From Roseiarcus sp963759955 (GTDB lineage: Bacteria > Pseudomonadota > Alphaproteobacteria > Rhizobiales > Beijerinckiaceae): 64,000 nucleotides of DNA. The stretch lies in assembly GCA_963759955.1 (NCBI GenBank), contig CAVXCA010000038.1:1-64000 (forward strand), read 5' to 3'. Positions 16,492-27,994 of the stretch are shown here, one piece after another. The position numbers and the translations under genes are program-made. The notes below the pieces were generated by a model. It searched no databases and was not told the DNA's origin. It saw only the letters and a list, made by a program, of their open reading frames with translations. The stretch's first letter is position 1. Each line of letters opens with the position of its first letter.

Positions 16492-16995
16492 TCAGTCCCG
16501 CGCGGGAAACCTCGCCTTCAGCGCCGCCACGACGGCGGGCGGCGCGAACGGGGCGACGTCGCCGCCCATTTCCGCGATCTGGCGCACCAGCGTCGCGGTG
16601 ATCGGGCGCACCGGCGACGAGGCGGGCAGGAACACGGTGTGGATTTCCGGCGCCATGGCGCCGTTCATGCCCGCCATCTGCATTTCGAAATCGAAGTCGG
16701 TGGAATCGCGCAGGCCCCGAACGATCAGCGAAGCGCCGGCGGCCCGCGCGGCCTCGATCGCCAGCCCCGAGAACGCGACCGCATCGAGCGCGCAGCCCGT
16801 CGCGGCGAGGATCGGGCCGGCGGCGGCGCGGATCATCGCGAGCCGCTCTTCGATCGAGAACAGCCCCGCCTTGTTGGGATTCGTTCCGACGCCGATCACC
16901 AGCCGGTCGCACAGCGCCGCCGCGCTGGCGATGACGTCGAGATGGCCGTTGGTGATCGGGTCGAACGACCCGGAATAGAATGCGGTGCGCCCCAT
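16492..16995 (-). CDS. coaD: pantetheine-phosphate adenylyltransferase
   Basis: Transfers AMP to 4'-phosphopantetheine in CoA synthesis. 167 residues from ATG 16995. The nucleotidyltransferase motif appears as YSGSFDPITNGHLDVI; LVIGVGTNPNKAGLFSIEER and LIVRGLRDSTDFDFEMQMAGMN follow; the C-terminal ISSTxVR motif appears as ITATLVRQIAE. The frame continues 48 codons upstream but that part lacks homology. In related genomes coaD commonly lies close downstream of gyrA; here 3.2 kb of extra DNA separates them. Confidence 0.95.
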   Translation of the reverse strand: MGRTAFYSGSFDPITNGHLDVIASAAALCDRLVIGVGTNPNKAGLFSIEERLAMIRAAAGPILAATGCALDAVAFSGLAIEAARAAGASLIVRGLRDSTDFDFEMQMAGMNGAMAPEIHTVFLPASSPVRPITATLVRQIAEMGGDVAPFAPPAVVAALKARFPARD

Positions 16996-17081
16996 CGCCA
17001 AGGGGTAGCCTGCGGCGCGGCCGCCGGCAAGGGCCGGCTTCGGCAGACACATGAAACTCGCGGGTGAATGCGGATTTCTCC

Positions 17082-17256
17082 ATTGTTTGCTTGGCGGAGC
17101 GGAGCGCGAGAAGAATTTGAAGTCAAGGATGCGAAGCACCGCCTTCGGCGGCGGCCCGGTAGGGCGTTCGGAAGAACGCCCGTTCTTCCAAACGGGCTAT
17201 GGGACCGCCCTTGAGTTCGAATTCTTTTCGCGCAAAATTGCCTCCAAGCAATCAAT
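17082..17256. repeat. 175-bp imperfect inverted-repeat element upstream of coaD
   Basis: The ends ATTGTTTGCTTGG (17082-17094) and CCAAGCAATCAAT (17244-17256) are inverted copies with one mismatch. Inside, GCGCGAGAAGAATTTGAAGT and its CAAGG extension pair with the 17209-17233 block at 22 of 25 positions. The centre holds two mutually exclusive hairpins, GGGCGTTC-GGAA-GAACGCCC (17162-17181) and GCCCGTT-CTTCCA-AACGGGC (17178-17197). The whole could fold as one extended stem. It looks like a MITE or a large structured repeat; no coding potential. Confidence 0.65.
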
Positions 17257-17750
17257 GGATAGCCGGCGCTGACTGCAGCGCCGGTCTTGCGGCAGTCGGA
17301 GCTAGCGGTGCGAACCTAACGCTCGGATTGCCCCGGCGCTCGTCGGCTATGGATGGGAAACTGCCCGTCCGGTGACCGCGCTGGCGCGGCAGAACGGGAC
17401 GTTCGATTTTGGGTGAGGTGGGCAGGAAGGGGAAGGGCGGGTTTGGGTGGTCGAGAGGCCGAAGCGGTCGTTTGATTTGCATGCGGTCGTCGCGACTTAC
17501 GCCCCGCGTTACACGCTTGGGCGACCCTCGTGAACCAAACCGAAGCCGGGAGTCGCGCTTGTGCAAAATTCAAAAATTCTGAAACAGCGATTTTCGAGCT
17601 AAAATCGGCGACTTTCGGGAGACGCCGAGACGCCACGAATGTTGCGTGGCGTGTGAATTCTCTTGCGCCGAAGTGCGGGGGGCGTGGTACGCTGCGCCAG
17701 AAGAACGCGGCGGGGTACCGTTCCGCTTGCAATCTTGACAGGAAGTTCCG
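17257..17750. other. non-coding stretch between the inverted repeat and an exported-protein gene
   Basis: About 490 bp with no supported gene. The rightmost 200 bp is AT-richer (AAAATTCAAAAATTCTGAAAC region) and probably contains the promoter of the gene at 17751. No terminator, RNA gene or repeat recognised. Confidence 0.5.
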
Positions 17751-18599
17751 ATGCGCCGTGCCCGCTTCGCCTTGGTCGCGATTTTGGCGATGGCCGGGTT
17801 TTCAGCGCTCGCCGCCACGCCCGAAGACGTATATTGGACAGCACGCACACAGGCGATGGCGCAGCTGAAGGCGCTCGCGGACAAGAAGGCGAGCCCCGAC
17901 AAAATCAACGAGGTCGAACGCGCAGCGCTGAAAGACCTGCAACGCCGACTCATCGCCATGGTCGGCACGGTCAGCGTCCAAGGATATTCGGACGGGCCGA
18001 AGAGCCACCTTACGGCGCTCAGCGACAGCCCGGATTTTGGTCAACTCGATGGCGTCTCTTTCTACCGGCGCGACGGCATCGGCGGCGAACTGGTCGTCAC
18101 CACCGAAGCCCTGCTGCGTCTTTGGCTGCAAGAAGCGTCGAGTGGCCATCCGGGATGGCGGCGCGCGGGCTTTGCTGCGCTCAAGTCGGACGCTTTCTAT
18201 GGCGAGGCGCTCAATGCCGAGGACGGTTACCTGGGCATCGCCGATCTCGAACTCAGGCCGCCGCCGGGCGCGACTTTCGCCGCTGCCAAGCTCGGCCGCT
18301 GGGGCTTGCATACCGATACGATTCCGAGTCCCGTGCTGATCGTAACGGTCAGCGCAGGCGGCAGGGTTTTCATCGCCGTCTCGCAACCGGAGACGAGAAT
18401 CGACGACATTCCCGCATGCCGGACACCGGCGGCGGATGCAGACCCCTCCATGACGGACGCCTTCGGCCCGCTTGGAGGAGGGCCTGAGTTGGAAGCTTGG
18501 CGAAACTGTGAGCGCCGCAACCTCCCCACCGCTCCCTCCTATGCCGATCTCATGCGCGAAACGCGGCAAATCGCCGACCGGCTAGCCCACGCAAACTAG
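17751..18599 (+). CDS. exported protein of unknown function
   Basis: 282 residues with a clear Sec signal (MRRARFALVAILAMAGFSAL, then AATPED). The mature region begins with a helical, charged segment (AMAQLKALADKKASPDKINE) and continues into a globular domain (SFYRRDGIGGELVVTTEALL; SPVLIVTVSAGGRVFIAVSQ). Two cysteines near the end (DIPACRTPA and WRNCERR) may pair. A GACAGGAAG ribosome site precedes the ATG. It lies alone in the disrupted interval between coaD and gyrA. I do not recognise the family. Confidence 0.75.
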   Translation: MRRARFALVAILAMAGFSALAATPEDVYWTARTQAMAQLKALADKKASPDKINEVERAALKDLQRRLIAMVGTVSVQGYSDGPKSHLTALSDSPDFGQLDGVSFYRRDGIGGELVVTTEALLRLWLQEASSGHPGWRRAGFAALKSDAFYGEALNAEDGYLGIADLELRPPPGATFAAAKLGRWGLHTDTIPSPVLIVTVSAGGRVFIAVSQPETRIDDIPACRTPAADADPSMTDAFGPLGGGPELEAWRNCERRNLPTAPSYADLMRETRQIADRLAHAN

Positions 18600-18823
18600 T
18601 CCGTCAGACGCATTCCTTCGAGCCCAGGCGGGCGTCTTTCGACGATACGGCCGGCTTGGAGAAACCGCATGGCCTCGCTCAACGGCGGCCATGGGTGCAA
18701 CCCTGGCGGTGAAGCAACATGGCGAACGTCTGCTTTCGAGGATCGCTCAATAGCCGCCCAAGGGCAGACGTGGGTCGATTCCGGCCATCCTCAGGGCGCG
18801 AACCAAGCATCAGACTTTCACCG

Positions 18824-19954
18824 CTAGTGGATCGAATCCAACACTTGGTGCCCGCGCCTGACGGCGGCGATGATTTTATTGGGGTCGGCGGTCCAGGTGA
18901 AGGGCGCGGATTGCCGATTGTGCTCTTCGAGGAATCGATTGATGGCGGCCTGCAAATCGACGACCGATCGGAATACGCCGCGCTTGAGTCTGCGCTTGGT
19001 GAGCGTGGCGAAGAAGCCTTCGACGGCGTTGAGCCACGAGCAGGACGTCGGCGTGAAGTGGAAGACGAACCGCTCGTGCCGAGCGAGCCACTGGAGCACT
19101 TTGGGATGCTTGTGGGCGGCGTAATTGTCGAGGATCACATGCACCATCTTGCCGGCGGGAACCCGAGCGTCGATGGCGTTGAGAAAGCGGATGAACTCCT
19201 GATGGCGGTGGCGCTGCATGTTTTGGCCGATGACCGTGCCGTCGAGAATATTCATGGCGGCGAACAGCGTCGTCGTGCCGTTCCTGACGTAGTCGTGGGT
19301 CATCGTGCCGGCGCGGCCCTTCTTGAGCGGCAGCCCGGGCTGGGTGCGGTCGAGCGCCTGAATTTGGCTCTTCTCGTCGAGAGACAGGACGATGGCGTGC
19401 GCGGGCGGATCGACATAGAGCCCGACCACATCGCGCAGCTTCTCGATGAATTTCGGATCGTTGGAAAGTTTGAACTGCCGCATGCGGTGCGGCTGAAGAC
19501 CATGTTTGCGCCAGATGCGTTGAACCGAGCTGACGGAGACGCCCGAGGCCTTCGCCATCAAAGCGCCGGTCCAATGCGTTGTCTCCCCCGGCGGCGGATC
19601 GAGCGTCAGGGCCACGACCCGCGCAACGATCTCGTCCGCCAGCAGCTTGACGCGCGAAGGCCGCGTCTTGTCGCGCGCCAGCCCCTCGAACCCTTCGTCG
19701 GCGAACCGTTCCTGCCAGCGCCAGACACAAGTTTTCGACTTGCCCGTCCGGCGCATGATCTCGTTCGTGCCCACGCCGTCGGCCGTCAAAAGCACGATCT
19801 GGCCCCGCCAAACGTGCTTCTGCGGCGCGTTGCGATCCTTGATCAGAGCCAAAAGCCGGAGCCGATCTTCCGCCGAAACGGCAAGCGATATTCCCGTGCG
19901 CATGCGCCAGACTCGCACATCGCCAGTCCGCCGGGAATCCTCAATAGGATTCAA
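18824..19954 (-). CDS. IS630-family transposase, copy 2
   Basis: The same DDE transposase as copy 1 (Asp in VLSLDEKSQ, Asp in VILDNYAAHKHP, Glu in SWLNAVEGFF). Because of one extra C near 19940 the frame here can start at TTG 19954, giving 376 residues; the start shared with copy 1 is GTG 19918 (364 residues) and is the more likely one. As in copy 1, the TAG stop is completed by the first base of flanking DNA. Confidence 0.88.
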   Translation of the reverse strand: MNPIEDSRRTGDVRVWRMRTGISLAVSAEDRLRLLALIKDRNAPQKHVWRGQIVLLTADGVGTNEIMRRTGKSKTCVWRWQERFADEGFEGLARDKTRPSRVKLLADEIVARVVALTLDPPPGETTHWTGALMAKASGVSVSSVQRIWRKHGLQPHRMRQFKLSNDPKFIEKLRDVVGLYVDPPAHAIVLSLDEKSQIQALDRTQPGLPLKKGRAGTMTHDYVRNGTTTLFAAMNILDGTVIGQNMQRHRHQEFIRFLNAIDARVPAGKMVHVILDNYAAHKHPKVLQWLARHERFVFHFTPTSCSWLNAVEGFFATLTKRRLKRGVFRSVVDLQAAINRFLEEHNRQSAPFTWTADPNKIIAAVRRGHQVLDSIH

Positions 19955-19974
19955 ATGTCAGATTTCATCCACTA
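18825..19974 (-). mobile_element. IS630-family insertion sequence, copy 2 (1150 bp)
   Basis: Same terminal inverted repeats as copy 1, beginning and ending with the TA target dinucleotide. Differences seen against copy 1 are a C/T causing Arg for Lys in the transposase, one silent C/T, and one extra C near 19940. It separates the exported-protein gene from the ThDP-enzyme remnant. The 225 bp to its left contains nothing I recognise. Confidence 0.93.
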
Positions 19975-20000
19975 GGTCGCGCCCGCCTTGCGCCATCGCC

Positions 20001-20178
20001 TCAGCGAATCCGGATTTCGATCAGCGAAGGACCTTGGCGCCGCAGCGCCTTCCCGACCGCCGCGCCGATCGTCGGCGCGCTCGGCCGGCGCGCCCATCGA
20101 CGCCGCGAGCGCCTGAAAGTCGATCGCGGGGTCGACGACCTCCATGCCGACGAAGCGGCCGGCGACGGCGCCGCCGGG
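20001..20178 (-). pseudogene. C-terminal remnant of a ThDP-dependent decarboxylase/synthase
   Basis: Just past the gyrA stop the leftward strand reads GGAVAGRFVGMEVVDPAIDF and QALAASMGAPAERAD; after a one-base slip it reads IGAAVGKALRRQGPSLIEIR and then IR plus a stop. This is the end of the C-terminal domain of thiamine-diphosphate enzymes such as benzoylformate decarboxylase or acetolactate synthase-like proteins (FDFxALAxxxG...GPSLIEV). All upstream parts are missing and the frame is broken, so it is dead. Confidence 0.65.
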
Positions 20179-20193
20179 CTCAGGCGTTGTCCG

Positions 20194-22926
<2,733 letters not shown>

Positions 22927-23137
22927 TTCGGGGGTGTCCTGACGCGAATTTTGATTCTGTGTTTTTAGCCGATTCCGCCGTGCCGCGCCACCTTTACGGC
23001 GCTGCTAAACGCACTGATTTTTTGCTTTTTCTTCAATGCGTTACGCTCCCCTTGGCAAATTGCGCGCCGGACGCCGACGCGGCCGGCCTTGACGCCCGAG
23101 CGCAATTGCGTCCTTTCGCATCGCTGGGGGAATCGCC

Positions 23138-23776
23138 GTGCCGCTCGATTATCTGAAAACCGCGCTCGTCACGCTGCTGGTGACGCTCGATCCGCCGGGT
23201 CTGGCGCCGGTCTTCATCGGCCTGACGCTCGGCATGACCAACGCCGCCAAGCGCGAGGTCGCGTTGCGCGCGTGCCTCATCGCCTTCGCCATCCTCGCCG
23301 CTTTCGCCTTCGGCGGCCGGGCGGTGATGGACGCGCTCGGCATCTCGATTCCGGCCTTTCGCATCGCGGGCGGCCTGCTGTTGTTCTACATCGCCTTCGA
23401 CATGGTGTTCGCGCTGAAAGCCGAGCGCAAGCGCGAGCTGGCGAGCGACGCGGTGTCGATCGACCATATCCGCAACATCGCGGCGTTTCCGCTGGCGATC
23501 CCGCTGATGGCGGGGCCCGGCTCGATCACCGCGACGATGCTGCTCGCCGGGCGCGCCGGCGGCGACTGGCTCACCCTCGCCGGCCTGATGGCGATCGTCG
23601 CGCTGGTGATGGCGGTGTGTTTCGTCACCTTTTTCGCCGCCGAGCGGGTCTCGCGGCTATTGGGAACGACCGGCAACGTCGTGGCCACGCGCATGCTCGG
23701 CGTGGTGCTCGCCGCGCTGGCGGTCCAGTTCGTCATCGACGGCGCCTCGTCCGCCGTGCGCGCCGCCGGCGGCTGA
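23138..23776 (+). CDS. MarC-family integral membrane protein
   Basis: 212 residues, six predicted membrane helices. The MarC/NAAT signature is visible twice as inverted halves: TLDPPGLAPVFIGLTLG near the N-terminus and AIPLMAGPGSITATMLL in the middle. Members are small inner-membrane proteins once linked to multiple antibiotic resistance; that role is doubtful and transport activity is known for few. The start is GTG 23138 after a GGGGGAATC leader. Divergent from gyrA. Confidence 0.9.
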   Translation: MPLDYLKTALVTLLVTLDPPGLAPVFIGLTLGMTNAAKREVALRACLIAFAILAAFAFGGRAVMDALGISIPAFRIAGGLLLFYIAFDMVFALKAERKRELASDAVSIDHIRNIAAFPLAIPLMAGPGSITATMLLAGRAGGDWLTLAGLMAIVALVMAVCFVTFFAAERVSRLLGTTGNVVATRMLGVVLAALAVQFVIDGASSAVRAAGG

Positions 23777-24001
23777 GATCCGCGCGGACGCCGGCGGCGC
23801 CGCAATATTACTACAACACACTTACGCTAATATTATTCCGACCACCGCATTGCAATGTTAACGCTCGCATAACTCGCGCTCGTTACTTTTCCTTCGCCCA
23901 GATAGGAACGCCCGCCCGTTCGGGTCTTCCCGACATGAAGTCGCTCTGGCGCGCCGGTTTCGATCCGGCATGTCCGCCTCTCCAGACCAGGGACGACCCC
24001 G

Positions 24002-25882
24002 ATGCGTCTTGCCAACGTGCAGATAGCCCATAAGCTCGTCATCGGCTTCGCTTGCATTCTCGCGATCTTCGCGGCGGTGAGCATAGCTGTTTTCGCGGCG
24101 TTGGCTCGCGTCGAGAGCGCGGAGACGGCCAATGTCGCCGCGCACGCCATGCTCGTCGACCTCGAGCAACTCGCCGCGGCGCGCTACGACCAGTCGCAAA
24201 CGGCGAGAGGATTCATTCTCATCCGGATCGAACGGCACGCCAATCTCTATGCGGCCGCGACCACGCTCTTCGATCAAACGCTCGCCAAGGCGCGCGGCGA
24301 CGCGCTCGCCTCGCCCGACAGCGCGAGCGCCGTCGACGCCCTGACGAAGCTGGCGGACGCGGCCGCGAATTGGCAGCGCGAGGTCGGCGATCCGGAGGTT
24401 CAGCTGACGCGCGACCCCGCCACGGTCGACCAGGCGATCGAGATCGCCAAGTCGCCGCATAGCAGCGTCCGCATGCAGGAATTCCGCGATGCGCTGCAAA
24501 ACGCGCGGACGGTCGTCGGAACCGCTTTGAAGAACAGTCAGGACGCGCAGGCGAGCGCCCTCGCCTTCATGAGGAACGCGCAAATCGTCGGCGGGATCGT
24601 CGCGATGATCTGCTCCTTGCTGGTGGGCTGGGGCCTTTATCAGGCGATCGCCAGGCCAATATCCGGCATGACCGACGCCATGCGGAAATTGGCCGGAGGC
24701 GAAACCGATCTCGAAATCCCCGCCATCGGACAGGCCGACGAGTTGGGGCTGATGGCCGCCGCGGTCGAAAATTTCAAAACGGCGGCGATCGAAAAGCGCC
24801 GCGTCGACGCCGAAGCGGAAGCCGGCCGCTCTCTGCTCGAAGCGGAGCGGGCGACGCGTGAAACGCATGAGGCCGAGCAACGCGCCAAGGCGGAACAGGC
24901 CGTCGCTTTGCTCGGCGCCGGTCTGGCCAAGGTTGCGGCGAAAGATCTGACCTATCGGATGTCGTCGGACATTCCCGAGGCTTATCGCAAGCTCCAGAGC
25001 GACTTCAACACGGCGATCGCCCAGCTCGAGGAGGCGATGACGGGCGTGACGGGAAGAACGGACGCCATCCATTTGGGGGCGCGGGAAATCTCGACCGCGG
25101 CCGACGACCTGTCGCGCCGCACCGAGCAGCAGGCCGCGAGCCTCGAACAGACCGCCGCCGCGCTCAACGAGATCACCGCGACGGTGCGCCAGGCGGCGAC
25201 CGGCGCGATCCATGCGCGCGAGGTCGTGGGCGCGGCCAGGAGCGACGCCGAAAAGAGCGGCGTCGTGGTGGCCAAGGCGGTCGCCGCGATGGGCGACATC
25301 GCCAAGTCCTCGCAACAGATCAGCCAGATCATCGGCGTGATCGACGAGATCGCGTTCCAGACCAATCTGCTCGCGCTCAACGCCGGGGTCGAGGCGGCGC
25401 GGGCCGGCGACGCCGGCCGCGGCTTCGCGGTGGTGGCCTCGGAAGTGCGCGCGCTCGCCCAGCGCTCGGCGCAGGCCGCCAAAGAAATCAAGGGGCTGAT
25501 CTCGACCTCGGCGGCGCAGGTCGGTCAGGGCGTCGAACTGGTGGCCGAAACCGGCAGGTCGCTCGAACGGATCATGGCGCAAGTAACCGAGATCAATCGG
25601 GTCGTCGGCGAGATCGCCGCCGGCACCAAGGAGCAATCGTCGGGACTCGACGAAGTGAACATCGCCATCACCCAGATGGATCAGGTGACGCAGCAGAACG
25701 CGTCGATGGTCGAGGAGTCGACGGCGGCGAGCCATTCGATGTCGCTCGAGAGCGAGCAACTCGCCAGCCTGATCGGCCAGTTCCAGGTCGGCCGGCCGTC
25801 GGCCGCCGGGGACGGAGGCAGAGCGCGCGCGAAGGGCGCAAGCGCGAACCGCGCCGCGGGCGAGCGGCGCGCGGTCGCCTAA
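24002..25882 (+). CDS. methyl-accepting chemotaxis protein
   Basis: 626-residue transmembrane chemoreceptor. TM1 is about residues 13-35 (LVIGFACILAIFAAVSIAVF), a helical periplasmic sensor domain follows (to about 190, four-helix-bundle type), TM2 is about 195-215, then a HAMP domain (RPISGMTDAMRKLAGGETDL), a second HAMP-like segment (LTYRMSSDIPEAYRKLQSDF), and the kinase-control tip IDEIAFQTNLLALNAGVEAA. The C-terminus is basic and shows no CheR-tethering pentapeptide. Ligand unknown. Upstream, AATATTA-N17-TAATATT (23804-23834) is an AT-rich inverted repeat in an otherwise GC-rich gap. No che genes are adjacent. Confidence 0.95.
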   Translation: MRLANVQIAHKLVIGFACILAIFAAVSIAVFAALARVESAETANVAAHAMLVDLEQLAAARYDQSQTARGFILIRIERHANLYAAATTLFDQTLAKARGDALASPDSASAVDALTKLADAAANWQREVGDPEVQLTRDPATVDQAIEIAKSPHSSVRMQEFRDALQNARTVVGTALKNSQDAQASALAFMRNAQIVGGIVAMICSLLVGWGLYQAIARPISGMTDAMRKLAGGETDLEIPAIGQADELGLMAAAVENFKTAAIEKRRVDAEAEAGRSLLEAERATRETHEAEQRAKAEQAVALLGAGLAKVAAKDLTYRMSSDIPEAYRKLQSDFNTAIAQLEEAMTGVTGRTDAIHLGAREISTAADDLSRRTEQQAASLEQTAAALNEITATVRQAATGAIHAREVVGAARSDAEKSGVVVAKAVAAMGDIAKSSQQISQIIGVIDEIAFQTNLLALNAGVEAARAGDAGRGFAVVASEVRALAQRSAQAAKEIKGLISTSAAQVGQGVELVAETGRSLERIMAQVTEINRVVGEIAAGTKEQSSGLDEVNIAITQMDQVTQQNASMVEESTAASHSMSLESEQLASLIGQFQVGRPSAAGDGGRARAKGASANRAAGERRAVA

Positions 25883-25910
25883 CTCGGTCGGCGCCCGCCG
25901 CCTCGTCCTC

Positions 25911-26339
25911 TCACTTCGCCGGCGCCCCGCCCGCGTTACGGCGCGTCCATTCCGCGCGCTCGTAATCCTCGAACGCGGCGATCATCGCGCGGTAGCTGCG
26001 TTCGGCGACGCTTTCGGCGAGGCCGTCTTGCCTCGCCATCGTCTTGACGTTGGCGACGATCGCCTCGACGCGCGCCGGCGCGCTGACCGCCGACGGGTCG
26101 GCCTTGAAGCGGCCGGCCTCGGCGACGTATTGGCCGCGCTCGGCCATCAGCGCGACGATCTGGCGATCGATCCGATCGATGTTGTCGCGCACTTCCGTAA
26201 GGCTCGAACAGCACTTGCCGCCGTCGACCGAAGGCGCGCCCCAATAGGCCGGATGCGGCGGCGCGGCGTCGTCGCCGGCGCGCGCGGCGCTCACGGGAAA
26301 CGCCAACAGAACGGCGAGAACGAACGGCCGGAGATTCAT
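25911..26339 (-). CDS. exported chorismate mutase (AroQ-type)
   Basis: 142 residues. The N-terminus MNLRPFVLAVLLAFPVSAAR is a Sec signal. The rest matches the all-helical AroQ fold: LTEVRDNIDRIDRQIVALMA (first helix with Arg and Asp of the active site), ERGQYVAEAGRFKAD, and a third helix ending AMIAAFEDYERAEW. Chorismate mutase converts chorismate to prephenate; exported AroQ enzymes act in the periplasm. It could instead be an isochorismate-pyruvate-lyase-like relative. A CC pair at KCCSS precedes the domain. Confidence 0.8.
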   Translation of the reverse strand: MNLRPFVLAVLLAFPVSAARAGDDAAPPHPAYWGAPSVDGGKCCSSLTEVRDNIDRIDRQIVALMAERGQYVAEAGRFKADPSAVSAPARVEAIVANVKTMARQDGLAESVAERSYRAMIAAFEDYERAEWTRRNAGGAPAK

Positions 26340-26504
26340 CGAGGCGCCTTGTCGAGAGAGGGTCTCCGCGCGGGCGGCGCGGGACGGGCGACACTATCGC
26401 AAGAACGCCGCCACCCTGTCCATCGCGCCGCGCAACCGCTATCGCCGCCGGCGACGAGCCGATAGAGTCCCGAGCGCGCCGTATCGGCCCCAAGGAGCTT
26501 CCGC

Positions 26505-26876
26505 ATGACCGTCGCCTTCTGGTGCGTATTCGTCGCCGCCCTGCTGCCCTATGTTCCCCGCGGGCTCGCGTCCAACCGGCTCGATCCGCGCATGCCGCGC
26601 GCCGGCGTCCCGGCGCTCGAAGGGCTCGCCGCGCGCGCCTACGGCGCCCATCTCAACAGCTTCGAGGCTTTTCCGTTCTTCGCCGCAGCGGTGATCGTTT
26701 CGCATATCGTCGAAGGCGCAAACGCCGCCGTGGGCTGGCTCGCCGTCGCCTTTATCGCCGCGCGGCTCGCCCACATGGCGGCCTATCTGATGGACCGGCA
26801 GCCCGTGCGCTCGGCGTTCTTCTTCGTCGCGATGGCGCTGACGGTCGCCATCTTCGTCCACCCGGCGATTCGCTGA
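26505..26876 (+). CDS. MAPEG-family membrane protein
   Basis: 123 residues, four hydrophobic helices. The MAPEG signature is visible as RAYGAHLNSFEAFPFFAAAV, with RLAHMAAYLMDRQPVRSAFF near the end. Eukaryotic relatives handle eicosanoids and glutathione; most bacterial members are uncharacterised. ATG 26505 follows a CAAGGAGCTT ribosome site. It converges with the dihaem peroxidase. Confidence 0.85.
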   Translation: MTVAFWCVFVAALLPYVPRGLASNRLDPRMPRAGVPALEGLAARAYGAHLNSFEAFPFFAAAVIVSHIVEGANAAVGWLAVAFIAARLAHMAAYLMDRQPVRSAFFFVAMALTVAIFVHPAIR

Positions 26877-26944
26877 GCGGGCCTTCGTCTTTAGCGTTGA
26901 GAGCGGGGCTCTCGTCGAGCCCCGCCCCACCCGCTATCGCGCGC

Positions 26945-27994
26945 TCACTTGCCGAGCGAGGGCAGCGGCGTCGTGTCGGTGCGCACCGGCAGGATCGGGT
27001 ATTGCACCGTCGGCATTTGGCCGGTCAGCGAATCGAGGAAGGCGACGATGTCGTCCTCTTCCTTGTCGGTCAGCTTGGCGCCGAGTTGCGCCTCGCCCAT
27101 CACGCCGACCGCCTGCTTGAGATCCCACACCTGGCCGGAATGGAAGTAGGGCGCGCGCAGCGCGACGTTGCGCAACGGCGCGGCGCGGAACACGTATTCG
27201 TCGCTCGCCGTCTTGGTGACCGCGAAGCGGCCCTTGTCGCCGGGCGGCAGAATATCGGCGCCGGGCTTCTCGACGACGCCGAACGGGAAATAGGCCTCGC
27301 CGCCGACGTTGATCCCGTTGTGGCAGGATGCGCAGCCCTTATCCATGAACAGCTTGAGCCCGACTTTTTGCTGCGCGGTGAGCGCATTGGCGTCGCCTTC
27401 GAGGAATTGGTCGAACGGCGCGGCGGGCGTGATCAGCGTCGCCTCGAACGCCTCGACCGCCTTGGCGAAATTGTCGAAGGTGATCGGCGAGTCTTCGTTC
27501 GGGAAAGCCTTCTTGAAGGCGTCGGCGTATGCGGGCATCGACGACAGGGTCTTGATGACGTGGTCGGGCGTGGCGTCCATTTCGACGCTCGCCTGGACCG
27601 GACCCTTGGCCTGCGCCTTGAGGTCGGGGGCGCGTCCGTCCCAGAACTGCGCGATGTTGAACACCGCGTTGTAGACCGTCGGCGCCCGGCGCGGACCTTT
27701 CTGCCAAGCATGGCCGACCGAAGTCGGGCCGGCGTCGACGCCGCCCGTGCCGAGATTGTGGCAGGTGTTGCAGCTGATGATCTCGCTCGCGGAAAGGCGG
27801 GGATCGAAGAACAGCAGCTTGCCGAGGTCGATTTTGTCGTGGGTCACCGCGTTGTCCTTGACCGCGGGAACGACGGACGGAATCGGCTTGAAGTGCTCGT
27901 TGGCCGCCTTGATCAGATCTTCGTCGGCCGCCAAAGCGGGCGCCGCGGCCAAAGCCAGAGCGGCGGCGAGCGCGCCCCCAATGAAATTTCGCAT
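26945..27994 (-). CDS. dihaem cytochrome c peroxidase (CcpA/MauG family)
   Basis: 349 residues, exported (signal MRNFIGGALAAALALAAAPA, cleaved near ALAAD). Two c-type haem sites are seen: CNTCH (first domain) and CASCH (second domain). FFDPRLSASE, KGPRRAPTVYNAVFN, APYFHSGQVWDL and DIVAFLDSLTGQMP are typical of bacterial cytochrome c peroxidases, which reduce H2O2 in the periplasm with electrons from cytochrome c. ATG 27994 follows an AGGAGGG ribosome site. Upstream readings are rejected. No electron-donor gene lies next to it. Confidence 0.95.
   Translation of the reverse strand: MRNFIGGALAAALALAAAPALAADEDLIKAANEHFKPIPSVVPAVKDNAVTHDKIDLGKLLFFDPRLSASEIISCNTCHNLGTGGVDAGPTSVGHAWQKGPRRAPTVYNAVFNIAQFWDGRAPDLKAQAKGPVQASVEMDATPDHVIKTLSSMPAYADAFKKAFPNEDSPITFDNFAKAVEAFEATLITPAAPFDQFLEGDANALTAQQKVGLKLFMDKGCASCHNGINVGGEAYFPFGVVEKPGADILPPGDKGRFAVTKTASDEYVFRAAPLRNVALRAPYFHSGQVWDLKQAVGVMGEAQLGAKLTDKEEDDIVAFLDSLTGQMPTVQYPILPVRTDTTPLPSLGK

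Noticed and set aside
23804..23834. AATATTA-N17-TAATATT inverted repeat before the chemoreceptor gene
   Set aside because: Short AT-only arms in an AT-rich patch; noted as a possible operator but too weak to report separately.
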